39,247 bases of DNA from Bacillus sp. ISL-45 (GTDB taxonomy: Bacteria > Bacillota > Bacilli > Bacillales > Cytobacillaceae): positions 1 through 39,247 of the forward strand of contig NZ_JAGGQQ010000017.1 of the NCBI RefSeq assembly GCF_018613195.1, given 5' to 3'. A model generated the notes under the pieces. It saw nothing but the letters and a program-made list of their open reading frames with translations. It ran no database searches and was not told where the DNA came from. Shown here piece after piece: positions 18,934 to 27,567 of this stretch. How positions within the stretch are numbered: the first letter of the stretch is position 1; every line of letters begins with the position of its first letter. A program made the translations under genes and the position numbers.

Positions 18934-19062
18934 TTAGCAATATATAAGGTAATTGGTTTGATCCATTACTTCACCTAATTGAACCGGAGCAACCACGCCC
19001 CAAATCACAAATCCACTCGCAAGAACGAGAGAAATCCAGAACATATTTGATACCTTACTCAC
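18934..19062 (-). pseudogene. Stub of a BCCT-family (OpuD-like) osmoprotectant transporter
   Basis: A 42-codon reading frame from GTG at 19062 reads SNMFWISLVLASGFVIWG then VVAPVQLGEVMD, closely resembling the first ~40 residues of BCCT glycine-betaine/choline transporters, and then loses homology and stops. GGGGAG lies upstream. It is an N-terminal remnant only. Nothing else is evident in 18690-18933 and 19063-19290 apart from a possible weak promoter before the next gene. Confidence 0.65.
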
Positions 19063-19291
19063 TTCTGCCAACTCCCCATGATCGATTTCCAAATAAGATA
19101 TCGTTATGTTTCCCTATATCAATGCATCGATTCGCGAACACAACATAAGGGAGAAGAGCAAAATTCCCAAAATTCTGTACAAGTGTATATTATTACGTAT
19201 TTATTAAGTTACCAATAAGGAGTATGATAGTAAGTAAAAAGGAAGTTTCGAGGCATACGAAAAGGTCCTGAACAGAGAAAGAGGTTTCCAA

Positions 19292-19816
19292 ATGAATACA
19301 GCATATACTCCAACCAAAGAAACAACTAAAACAAAAGTTTTAGTCATTAATGCTCTATTTATTGCATTGACTGTCGTGGCAACCATGTTCATTAACATCA
19401 GGCTGCCAATTATGGGTAATGGAGGCCTGATCCATATGGGCAACATTCCCCTATTTATTGCCGCTTTCGTCTACGGAAGGAAAACAGGTGCAATAGCAGG
19501 AGCCTTCGGTATGGGCTTGTTCGACATCATCTCTGGCTGGGCGTTGTGGGCGCCGTTCACTTTCGTTATCGTCGGTGCAATGGGGTATGTAGCGGGATTG
19601 ATGGCTGAAAAAATGCCAGGCAAGAAAGTGATTGTTTATTCCTTGGCAGTTGTCGTTGCCCTTGTCATTAAAATCGTCGGCTACTATTTTACAGAAGTAA
19701 TCCTATACGGAAACTGGATCCAGCCATTTGGCTCTATCCCAGGAAATGTCATGCAGGTAGTGATTGCAGGTCTGATTGTCATCCCACTTGCAGGACGCAT
19801 GAAGAAGTTGTTATAA
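19292..19816 (+). CDS. ECF transporter S component (substrate unknown)
   Basis: 174 residues with five to six membrane segments. Features of ECF substrate-binding subunits are visible: hydrophobic NALFIALTVVATMF start, GGLIHMGNIPLFIAAFVYG loop, and a small-residue-rich helix AGAFGMGLFDIISGW. It would work with the shared EcfA-A'-T module encoded elsewhere, to import a vitamin or similar micronutrient. ATG at 19292 follows AGAGG. No riboswitch I could recognise lies upstream, so the substrate cannot be guessed. Monocistronic. Confidence 0.85.
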   Translation: MNTAYTPTKETTKTKVLVINALFIALTVVATMFINIRLPIMGNGGLIHMGNIPLFIAAFVYGRKTGAIAGAFGMGLFDIISGWALWAPFTFVIVGAMGYVAGLMAEKMPGKKVIVYSLAVVVALVIKIVGYYFTEVILYGNWIQPFGSIPGNVMQVVIAGLIVIPLAGRMKKLL

Positions 19817-19826
19817 CTATGAAAAG

Positions 19827-19938
19827 TGCAAGCGCCTTGATCAGCCCCGACAAGCGCTGGAAGGCCGCACAGTGAAGTCGCTCTTTGACTTCATTGGGTG
19901 GATCGAAGCGACTCGAGGGGCTAGGCGCTGGAGCTAGA
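19827..19938 (+). repeat. Dispersed structured repeat, copy B
   Basis: Same nested palindromic unit as copy A, starting 10 bp after the stop of the ECF S component gene. It keeps the outer AGCGCC/GGCGCT, middle AGCCCC/GGGGCT and inner TGAAGTC/GACTTCA arms. Confidence 0.88.
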
Positions 19939-19980
19939 CCCTAATCTTAGTGCAGAGATGCTATACTTTCTTATAAAGAT

Positions 19981-20016
19981 AAAATCCCCTATGGACCATA
20001 ATCCATAGGGGATTTT
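19981..20016. terminator. Bidirectional-looking terminator
   Basis: Perfect 15-bp hairpin AAAATCCCCTATGGA / TCCATAGGGGATTTT with a 6-nt loop; usable for the plus-strand ECF gene and for minus-strand transcription. From here to 20320 I see no convincing gene. Confidence 0.75.
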
Positions 20017-20320
20017 ATTATGTATTCATTGATCCGAGTTCAGTTAATATGGAAGTGCTAATTTTTTGTCGAATGCGTAATCATAAATTGTAGATATTTC
20101 TCGGGAAATTGTTGAATTTTGAAGGTGGGGTAATCGACACCTGGCTTTGCAGTCCGGAGGCATATTGAATGTATTTCGCATAGCGTATCGTCAGGCGATA
20201 TATCGTAAAGCTTTCTGAAACACACAAATACTCACTTTTAGCAGTGCTCTTGTTCATATCGGTCAGCAATACGCTCTGTTCTTCTTGTTTTTTCAGTTTA
20301 TTGAAGGTCTTTCATGCAAC

Positions 20321-21025
20321 TTATTTCCGGAAAATCGCGGAAAGCCAACCCCATTTTCTATTCTTTAATTCTACTTCTAAACGTTTATTGAAATCACTTT
20401 GGGAGTTCCACTCATTCTTTTGCTCTTCCCGCATTTTCTGAATCTCTTTTTGCAGGAGCTCACTTCTCTCTCTTTCCTGCTGCAGCAAGTCTTCGTAATG
20501 GGCATTTTGCTGTTCGAGGATTTTTTCAATCTTCGCATTTGTTCTTTGTGCTGAATTCCCAATGCTGGAACTGATCACATGATGGTCCTGCTGAAGCTGG
20601 GAAACACTTGTTTTCATCTGGGCCATATCGTTTTTCAGCTGCATATTCATTTCACGTGCTGCTGCCAGTTCATTGACCACGAAAAGCAAAACCTCTTTCA
20701 ATTGCTCAGGGTCCTGCGGTAAATTATTGCCATATGTATCGTTGATTGCAATCTCCGTGCTGCCTGATCCATTGAGCCTTTGTTTTTGCTCGGCCACAAG
20801 ATCTTTAGCTGTATCGTCCAGTGGCTTGTCTGTATCGCGCAGCGCTATAAGCGCTTTTATATCAGACTGGACAAAGATTCGGCGGTCGCCATCTTTCAAA
20901 AACTCGTAACCGTTGCGCTCCAGAATTTGTCCATACTTTCGGACAGTTGGAGTAGCAATTCCTACTTCCTCCGCCACTTCTTTCGTTGAGAATGCCTGTT
21001 CATTCGGCTGTATATCGTTTCGCAT
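20321..21025 (-). CDS. MerR-type HTH coiled-coil DNA-binding protein (DUF3967-like)
   Basis: 234 residues. The N-terminus (about 11-65, FSTKEVAEEVGIATPTVRKY, DGDRRIFVQSDI) is a MerR-like winged HTH. Residues about 125-215 form a long Glu/Gln-rich coiled coil, ending in KNRKWGWLSAIFRK, resembling DUF3967 tails with a possible membrane-touching aromatic end. The plan resembles RacA/KfrA-type chromosome- or plasmid-binding proteins, but orthology is not claimed. ATG at 21025 follows AGGAGGTG. Repeated YATATCGY motifs flank the gene and cover its start, suggesting autoregulation or multi-site binding. Confidence 0.8.
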   Translation of the reverse strand: MRNDIQPNEQAFSTKEVAEEVGIATPTVRKYGQILERNGYEFLKDGDRRIFVQSDIKALIALRDTDKPLDDTAKDLVAEQKQRLNGSGSTEIAINDTYGNNLPQDPEQLKEVLLFVVNELAAAREMNMQLKNDMAQMKTSVSQLQQDHHVISSSIGNSAQRTNAKIEKILEQQNAHYEDLLQQERERSELLQKEIQKMREEQKNEWNSQSDFNKRLEVELKNRKWGWLSAIFRK

Positions 21026-21127
21026 ATCGCACCTCCTATCTACAATATGACGAGTTTCAACAATATTTGCAAGAGTCATATCGTCTATATTTATATTTTA
21101 GCAGATATATCGCTATCCCTATATCGT
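21011..21127 (+). repeat. Five direct YATATCGY motifs over the start of the MerR-like gene
   Basis: Plus-strand octamers at 21011-21018, 21023-21030, 21077-21084, 21106-21113 and 21120-21127, all in the same orientation. Further copies lie beyond the 3' end (CGATATATCG at 20196-20205, CATATCGG at 20255-20262). Confidence 0.7.
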
Positions 21128-21214
21128 TTGGAGATTATCTTCTTCACTCTGAATAAACACAGAAAGCTGGCTTTATTGTGAATTTGTTTTTAACTTTGGA
21201 CCCTGTCTAGTTGT

Positions 21215-21245
21215 AAAAAAACCTCAGAGCCATTCCAGCTCTGAG
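21215..21245 (-). terminator. Terminator of the Tad/transglutaminase locus
   Basis: Minus-strand CTCAGAGC / GGCTCTGAG hairpin followed by seven Ts, just downstream of the broken transglutaminase gene. The gap 21026-21214 otherwise holds the YATATCGY motifs and no gene. Confidence 0.82.
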
Positions 21246-21252
21246 ATTTTTC

Positions 21253-23496
21253 TCAATACGATATTCCCGTTCTTGTATGTGTTTTTTCAAACTCGGCCAT
21301 ATTGGGATCAAAATACTTTTCATCGTATTTTGCCACAAACTTGCCATCATCTACATACCCGGAACCCCAGGTCGGATCCATGGTGATCCATTCACCGTCA
21401 ATTTTGGCTTCGACCCACGCATGTCTTGAAGGCCACCAGCCGCCGCGGGCCATGCCTTCAACGAACCGTGATTCAATATCGCTCGCTCTCAATAAAGCAA
21501 TTGCCAGCTAAGAATAGTCCTGGCAGACACCTGTTTTTAAATCAAGTGTTTTCAGTGCGCTATCATCCCACTCAAAATCATCCGTCTCCAGCTTTTCAAC
21601 ATCATAGGCAACAGTTTTGGCTACATACTCATAGATTGATTTAGCCTTATCCCTCTCCATGCTCTTTCCTGCGGTGATTTCACTTGCCAGCTGTCTGATC
21701 GGCTCTGAGTCGGATTGAACGCCCCTTGATGGCAGCAGGTCGCGCTGATCTTCACCTGTTGATTCAACCTCGAAGCGGGCAAACCCGTAAAATCGGAAGT
21801 AATCACTATTTTCTTCTTTTATCTCAGGCACGCTAAGTATAACCTCATATGTTCCGGGACCGAACCGCAGATAAAAGGAGTCATCAAATGTAAAGTCCTT
21901 AACCGGTATGACATCTAACGCTTCATCTTCTCCCTTTTTAGTCGTGATATAGATATGTGTTGTTTCTGGACCAAACTCGGCACTAGGATCAATTTTCCCT
22001 TTTATACTGTACATTCCATCCGTCTCTTCTCCGCCATCCAGGGGACTCGAGAGTAACGCCGCGCTCTAGGTATTGATCCATATACTCAATCGGCAGCATC
22101 GTCTTGTCTGACTCATTATCAATTAAAATAGTCGTAGCCGTCTGGTAGTAATTCTCACGTTCTTCATCCGGAACGAGAACCTCGAGTTCATGGACACCTT
22201 TACCGTAAAATAAAGGCACGTCATAGCTGAATTTGCCATCCTTGATCGGCATAATATGCTTCCAGCTCTCCATATCCTTAGTCAGCTGAAGCATGACGGT
22301 ATCTTCATCTGTCAGATTTCCAACTTCCCCTTCCAATCTAAAAAACTCGTTTTCTTTCACATAGCCAGATTCCATATCCAGCGCAACTTCCGCCTCTTGG
22401 CCAAACGGCGTCAGCACAAGATCACGCTGAATTTCAGGATTCACATTGTAGACATCAAAGGCGGTCGCTTCAAAATAATAATTCTCCGTTTCATCGCTAG
22501 GGATATGGACACTCACATGGTACTTGCCTTCCCCATTAAAAAAACGAATTGTCTGCTTGTACTTCCCATCCTTCAGCTTAGCGTAGTACTCATGCTGCTG
22601 TCCCGCAGGCCCTTCTTCATCTGCCGATACTTTGATCAATATATAATCCGACATCAAAGAAGAAAACTTGTCAATCTTCCCTTCGACAACAACCTTCCCG
22701 TTGACCGCGAATTCTTTATGCTCCGGACTGGAAAAAGTGGAGCCAATCTCCCCGGCATAGGAACCCAGTTCAAGCGGCTGAAGCTCAAGCTCCTTGTTTT
22801 TTTCCTTCACCAGCTTTTTGTATTTATCCTCTTGTTTCTTCTCAGCCTTTTATATTGACCCTTCCGTTCTGTCACGACATAGATGCGAAAATCCTCGGGG
22901 ATAAATGTCATTTGTTTTATTTTGTCATTCTGGTTTTCCTTTGCGAATTTTTCTGCTTCCTTACGGGCATCCGTCAAATTGTCCCTGACCGCCTTGCAGG
23001 CAATATCCCTAACGCCATCGTCATCAAAGAAGAACTTCATGGCTGTCTTTGCTTTGACTTCGACAGAATGATCCAGGATCCAGCTGAGCATATCGCCAGG
23101 CATATTCCGGCCATCATAATTGTCTTCCATCATTTCTACAAACTCTGCTAATAGTTCACTTTCAGAAGGAGGCGGCGGTGGTTCCTCTCCTTCCGCAGGA
23201 GGCTCTGAATCTGCAGAATCCTCCAGGAACTGTTCCCAGGCTTCTCCTAATGCATCCAGCTCTTCCTGGGTTTTCTCCTGCAGCGTTTCCTTCATCGTGT
23301 CCTTGGAGGACTTTGCCGCCGCCAAGGCCGCTGAGTCAGCGCCTGTTTGGGTCACCCGCTTATTAATGAATACATTTGAGAAATCAAAGAACATCAAAGC
23401 TATGAAAATAGCAGCTATAAGCATGCCAACCATGATGATCAGCATGCCGCTGCCTCTCTCGTTGTTAAGATAGTTTTTTAGATTCTTAATCGTCAT
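21253..23496 (-). pseudogene. Broken TadG-like surface protein with transglutaminase domain
   Basis: Three consecutive reading frames join into one ancestral protein of about 745 residues. Segment 1 (23496 to ~22850) begins with an ERGSGM...MLIIMVGMLIAAIF TadE/TadG-type membrane anchor and a Pro/Glu-rich linker. Segment 2 (to ~22041) has beta-rich Ig-like repeats. Segment 3 carries transglutaminase motifs GVCQDYS, then HAWVEA and MDPTWGSG. The lesions are a -1 shift in an A run near 22849, an extra C in the CCCC run near 22041, and an in-frame TAG at 21508-21510 right after the catalytic-Cys motif. GGAGGAAG precedes the ATG at 23496. Originally a secreted, membrane-anchored protein. Confidence 0.8.
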
Positions 23497-23744
23497 CCGG
23501 TTCTTCCTCCATTGGCATCACTGCATCCATCGCAAAGGAGAATTTCATTTCCGAAATCAGCGGAAGGGCCACGATTGGCGCCTGGACCTCCACCTTAACC
23601 CTGGCTTCATCAGAACCAGGACCACCTGATATATTTATAATTTTTACGCCATAGGCCGACTTTTTTGTGACATTTTCCCAGTCAGGATCATGTACAGAAG
23701 CTGCCCTTGCACCATCCCGGGCAGCCGATTCTGCTGCGTCTAAA
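23486..23744 (-). pseudogene. TadE-like pilus-assembly protein, 5' end lost
   Basis: About 85 C-terminal residues remain: ESAARDGARAASV resembles the small-residue helix-adjacent segment of TadE-type pseudopilins, followed by a beta-rich domain ending in EEEPDDD. The stop overlaps the ATG of the next Tad-like gene (23496), so the pair was translationally coupled. Upstream of about 23745 the reading frame passes without interruption into an unrelated P-loop protein, so the promoter, start and membrane anchor are missing. Confidence 0.7.
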
Positions 23745-24535
23745 TATATGACTTGATTGCTCCTAGATAATTGTTCCACATCACTTTCATCCTCAGGCGG
23801 GCGAAACGCTTCAAAGGCTAACCTTGTTTTACCTAAACCTGATAATCCTATAATTCGTGCAACCTTTCTAACACCAATAAAATGGCTTCTTAATTGAGAG
23901 ATATTAGAATCATTTGTATCATCCAAAACGTATGTGTAGTTATTTTCTTGATAACCACTCCACTCTTTCCAAGTCTTTGCACCATTCGGTAAGTGTTTAC
24001 CAACCCATTTCTAAACAGCAACAACCGCTGAAATTGATTCATTTGCCCAAGCCGCAATTTTACCAGCATCATAAATATGAATACATACGGATACGCTATC
24101 TACTTGTAGCGTAGACTCATCGATAGCTTTTCTAAATTGATCAATCCTCATCTGCTGTTGTTGTTCATTTAAGGTCTGATTATGGAAGAGAATATATGCT
24201 CCTTCCTCTTCTATTACTTCCTTAACCATTGGCTTGAGTTCTCTAGTGCTTGTTAATATTTCATCTTTACATTTCGAAGGAGGCATATCTGTTGCTTTGC
24301 ATTGAAACAGCGTAAATCGTTTTGGAAGCCAATTTGTTTTATCTATTTCTCCGGCCCATTTTATCCTTCCATCTTCACCACCATCTGGGACAGTAATATT
24401 AAGAGCTACTCCAACAGAATTAGCCGAAATCCCCCACTTTTCAGCTTCAAAGTACAACAACATTGATAATAGTTCTGTTAGTTGCCGATCCGATAATTTC
24501 TCTATATCCGTATTATCAACTCTTAAAAATTCCAC
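23745..24535 (-). pseudogene. Truncated nuclease-NTPase (PD-(D/E)xK/Mrr-like plus P-loop), defence-like
   Basis: It starts at ATG 24535. Residues about 1-130 contain VPDGGEDGR and FTLFQCKATD, a D...QxK arrangement typical of Mrr/PD-(D/E)xK nucleases. An in-frame TAG sits at 24011-24013; the same frame continues as KWVGKHLPNGAKTW and on to Walker A GLSGLGKTRLAFEAF. About 30 residues later it merges in frame into the TadE-like remnant, so most of the NTPase and sensor parts are gone. The plan fits STAND/Avs-like or other nuclease-NTPase defence proteins, but the family is not proven. AT-rich compared with flanking core genes. Confidence 0.65.
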
Positions 24536-24561
24536 TTTACTCTCCCCTTATTTGCGAATGA

Positions 24562-25134
24562 TTAATTCTGGACTATATAAGAAGTTCCAGTTTTTAAGCG
24601 ACCCTTTCTGATTTCCCCAGTTTGAGTATTTCTTACAACTTCCCTCAAATATTTTTGCATATTGGGATTTGTAGCATATACATAACAACCATTTATACCA
24701 CGTGACAGTAGTACGTAGTAAATACGTTTGATATAAGACTTTAATTCTTCATTGTTCATGTCAGTTCCTTTAATAGGAAGACCATTACGGTCTTTATATT
24801 TTTCAGGATTAACTATGATGTTTGCTTTACTTAAATCATAGCTGTCATCATCTTCACCAGCATAATCACAATCAATTTCCTCTCCCAATATAACACCAAC
24901 ATAATTTAGATCTGCACCTTGGGTAGTATGAATACAACCTATTTCTTCAACGCTATTTTCTAGGTTAATCCAACCTTTCGTTTTTGAGTTCCACTTAAAT
25001 TCATCACCTGTAATAGGATCTGTTATATCATGCAGATTTGCATCTTTTTGTGTAGCCCACTCCCAAGAAAAAATACGGACTATTAGGAATTCAACATCCC
25101 GAGGATGGACAAGTGAATTCTCAAGCTCCCGCCA
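24562..25134 (-). pseudogene. C-terminal fragment of a DUF2075 (schlafen group 3-like) DNA/RNA helicase
   Basis: An open frame without a plausible start runs from a stop at 25135-25137 to 24562. It contains VRIFSWEWATQKD, EEIGCIHTTQGADLNYVGVI, SYIKRIYYVLLSRGINGCYVY, the C-terminal helicase motifs of DUF2075 proteins (common in defence islands). The N-terminal motor with Walker A is missing. The frame ends where it meets the oppositely oriented CGNR gene. It lies 26 bp upstream of the nuclease-NTPase remnant on the same strand, probably once one operon. Confidence 0.75.
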
Positions 25135-25759
25135 TTAAGGCAACCTTGCAACCAAAATTCATATTTAATAACTATGGTTTTAGTGTTTTTGAGCCTATTG
25201 AATTATGGCAATGGCATATAAATGAAGTAAAAAAAATTTTAAAATTATATAATGCCGTCAGAAAAGGCAGTTCTGATGAGGTGATGTACAAAATTATTGA
25301 AATTAAAATGCATAGTGGAATGTTCGGAAGTCTAGCTGAGGATAGAACGATATCAGAAAGGTATTTTGTTCATTGGACCGATGGGGAAGCATTTCCATGT
25401 TACCTGAGTACCTAGAAGATAAAGACATACTCGAAATTGCGCAATATGCATTAGCCAAAGTTCTTGAGTTTCATATATCAGGAGGAATTAATATAGGTGT
25501 CGATGACCTTATCTCAAATCCTTCAACTAAAGGATTTAGGATTACAGAAAAAAGATATACTCGTTTTTTGCTTGCTGCAATTTATTATGAACTATGGCAA
25601 ACGATCAACGATGCTAAGAATGTGTACCTTTGTGAAAATAAGAAGTGCAGGAACCCCTTTGTAAAATCTGGACGTAAAAAAAAATATTGTAATGAGGCCT
25701 GCAAGCAAGGAGCATACAGAACTCGTTTAGAAGAAAAGGAAGGGAGAAATAACCTATGA
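25113..25759 (+). pseudogene. CGNR zinc-finger protein, frameshifted and probably 5'-truncated
   Basis: The first frame (25113-25415) reads IEIKMHSGMFGSLAEDRTIS... and the second (25373-25759) continues with YLEDKDILEIAQYALAKVLE and the C-terminal zinc finger CENKKCRNPF...KKKYCNEAC. Together they match the ABATE/CGNR plan. A one- or two-base indel near 25398-25405 splits them. The 5' end abuts the DUF2075 fragment, so the native start is likely lost. It overlaps the integrase start by 4 bp. CGNR proteins are putative regulators. Confidence 0.7.
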
Positions 25760-26967
25760 GTTATATATATAGACCACGTTGTAAATGTAATAGCAAGAAA
25801 TGTAAATGTGGAGCAAGTTGGGCATACATTGTCGATGTAGGGAAAGACCCTAAAACCGGCAAACGTAAACAAAAGAAAAAAAGCGGTTTCCGGACGAAAA
25901 AAGAAGCTGAAACAGCTGCCTCTATTCTTGAAAATGAAATAAATCAGGGCTTCTATGTTAAAGAAAGTGATATGACATTTGAAGACTTTGCTTACGAATG
26001 GTTATCCCTTTATGAAGGAACTGGGATTGTCAAAGTAAGCACTGTACGAATCCGAAGACATGAAATTAAACGGTTATTGGACTATTTTGCTAAGCTAAAA
26101 TTAAAAGACATCAGCAGAAGGCAATATCAAAACGCCTTAAATGATTTAAAGAAAAGAGGATATGCTCAGAACACAATTGACGGCGCCCATCGAACGGGCC
26201 GAATGATCTTTAAAAAAGCAGTAGAATTAGAAATTCTAAAAAAAGACCCAACTGAGTATACTCAGGTTCCTAAACAGCAAAAAACTATTGAAGAGTTGGA
26301 GGGACAAAAAAGGTTACCAAAATATTTAGAGAAAGAGGAACTAAAGCACTTCCTCCACATAGCAAAAAAGTTTGGAATAGACCAAGATTATCCAATCTTT
26401 TTATTACTGGCATATACCGGTGTACGTGCAGGCGAACTCAGCGCCCTTAAGTGGCGTGATATTGATTTTGATAAACACACAATAAGCATTTCAAAAACAT
26501 ATTACAATCCAACTAACAACAGAAAAGAATACATGCTTTTAACCCCAAAAACTCCAACAGCGGTACGGATTATTGATGTTGATGAAACTGTGATTAATGA
26601 GCTAAACAAGCATAATTTAGCTCAAAAACAAACAATTATGAAGCATCGAGATATTTACCATAATAATGATTTTGTTTTTGCAAGCATTGATGAGGAACTA
26701 CCTGGTTACCCGCTTTATATAAAAAAAATAGAGAACCGCATGAGACGTTTATTAAAAATGGCAGAATTAAATCCTGAGCTTACGCCACATTCATTACGTC
26801 ATACTCATACATCTCTTTTAGCTCAGGCAGGTGTAAGTCTTCCACAAATAATGGAACGATTAGGACACAAGGATGAAGATACAACAAAAAATGTATATCT
26901 ACATGTGACCAAAGAGATGAAAAAAGAGGCTTCCCAAAAGTTCAAAAAGCTTATGGAAAACCTTTAA
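25756..26967 (+). CDS. int: Tyrosine recombinase (phage/ICE-type integrase)
   Basis: 403 residues, full length. Catalytic residues are visible: R224 (TGVRAGE), H345 and R348 (HSLRHTHTS), H371 (LGHKDED), nucleophile Y381 (NVYLHV). The N-terminus has a Cys cluster (C9, C11, C16, C18), then an arm-binding domain and a SAM-like core-binding domain (about 72-170). Start ATG overlaps the CGNR stop. It is followed by its own terminator. Its last 44 bp are duplicated at 28483-28526. No excisionase, relaxase or phage gene is visible, so it may be a relic able to act only in trans. Confidence 0.95.
   Translation: MSYIYRPRCKCNSKKCKCGASWAYIVDVGKDPKTGKRKQKKKSGFRTKKEAETAASILENEINQGFYVKESDMTFEDFAYEWLSLYEGTGIVKVSTVRIRRHEIKRLLDYFAKLKLKDISRRQYQNALNDLKKRGYAQNTIDGAHRTGRMIFKKAVELEILKKDPTEYTQVPKQQKTIEELEGQKRLPKYLEKEELKHFLHIAKKFGIDQDYPIFLLLAYTGVRAGELSALKWRDIDFDKHTISISKTYYNPTNNRKEYMLLTPKTPTAVRIIDVDETVINELNKHNLAQKQTIMKHRDIYHNNDFVFASIDEELPGYPLYIKKIENRMRRLLKMAELNPELTPHSLRHTHTSLLAQAGVSLPQIMERLGHKDEDTTKNVYLHVTKEMKKEASQKFKKLMENL
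26920..26963 (+). repeat. 44-bp direct repeat, left copy (integrase 3' end)
   Basis: Integrase codons for KKEASQKFKKLMENL. It matches 28483-28526 at 42 of 44 positions. Candidate attachment-site or recombination repeat. Confidence 0.85.
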
Positions 26968-26991
26968 TAAATTTAGAATTTCACAAATAAT

Positions 26992-27016
26992 AGAGCTCAG
27001 ATTTGAGCTCTTTTTT
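26992..27016 (+). terminator. Integrase terminator
   Basis: GAGCTCA / TGAGCTC hairpin followed by TTTTTT, 25 bp past the integrase stop. Confidence 0.85.
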
Positions 27017-27069
27017 GGCTTTACAGAATGTGGGATTATCCAGCTCCCTTTCCCTGGAATAAAAATATT

Positions 27070-27519
27070 TTACCAATCCTCTAATTCAAATAGTTTTATA
27101 ACCTTTGATGCATCGTCATCTTCACCACTTTTGTACAAACATACATGATTTTCATCTACTGGGGAAATAAACAAAGAACATCGTTCAGTGTCGCTCATTC
27201 TACCTTCTATGCTACTTACATGTTCGTTAAACTCACCAATGTACTCCCATTCTCCATTTTTTTCGCGGTGAACTTTTACTACGAAATTTGCATCGTGTGT
27301 CCTCCTCGACCTTTTCTGATCGTGTTTGCCTGGCTCAAGTAGTGACTCAAGACTTTGCCCTTGGTCTGTATCATCACTCCATGTTAGGAATAGAGTTCTT
27401 CCATATTTCTCGTCCTTTCTATTAGTATTATTAGTAACAATTAAATATTGCCGAGGACGTCTAGTGTCCCACAAGGGTTCAGTTTTTGTTTTTTCTAAGT
27501 TATCAAATATGTTATCCAT
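27070..27519 (-). CDS. Hypothetical protein, 149 residues (cassette gene 2)
   Basis: No family recognised. It is a soluble, charged protein (FDNLEKTKTEPLWDTRRPRQ near the start, FLTWSDDTDQGQSLE, acidic C-terminus ELEDW) with no signal peptide or membrane segment. ATG follows GAGGAGC at ideal spacing. It lies 48 bp downstream of the duplicated-domain gene on the same strand, so the two form an operon between the 44-bp direct repeats. A functional partnership with that gene is inference from layout only. Confidence 0.75.
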   Translation of the reverse strand: MDNIFDNLEKTKTEPLWDTRRPRQYLIVTNNTNRKDEKYGRTLFLTWSDDTDQGQSLESLLEPGKHDQKRSRRTHDANFVVKVHREKNGEWEYIGEFNEHVSSIEGRMSDTERCSLFISPVDENHVCLYKSGEDDDASKVIKLFELEDW

Positions 27520-27567
27520 AAAAAGCTCCTCATTTCTATATTATTTGTACAACAAGAATTACAGAAG

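Noticed and set aside
19063-19291. Possible preQ1 or other vitamin riboswitch before the ECF S component
   Set aside because: The AGAGGTTTCC stretch resembles part of preQ1-I but the downstream pairing and A-rich tail are missing; it acts as the ribosome site.
20081-20269. 62-codon minus-strand frame downstream of the MerR-like gene
   Set aside because: No ribosome-binding site, no recognisable motif, and its middle is made by the YATATCGY-type repeats.
21508-24013. The two in-frame TAG codons considered as recoding (pyrrolysine or readthrough)
   Set aside because: Both genes carry other disabling lesions (frameshifts, truncation), so ordinary decay explains them.
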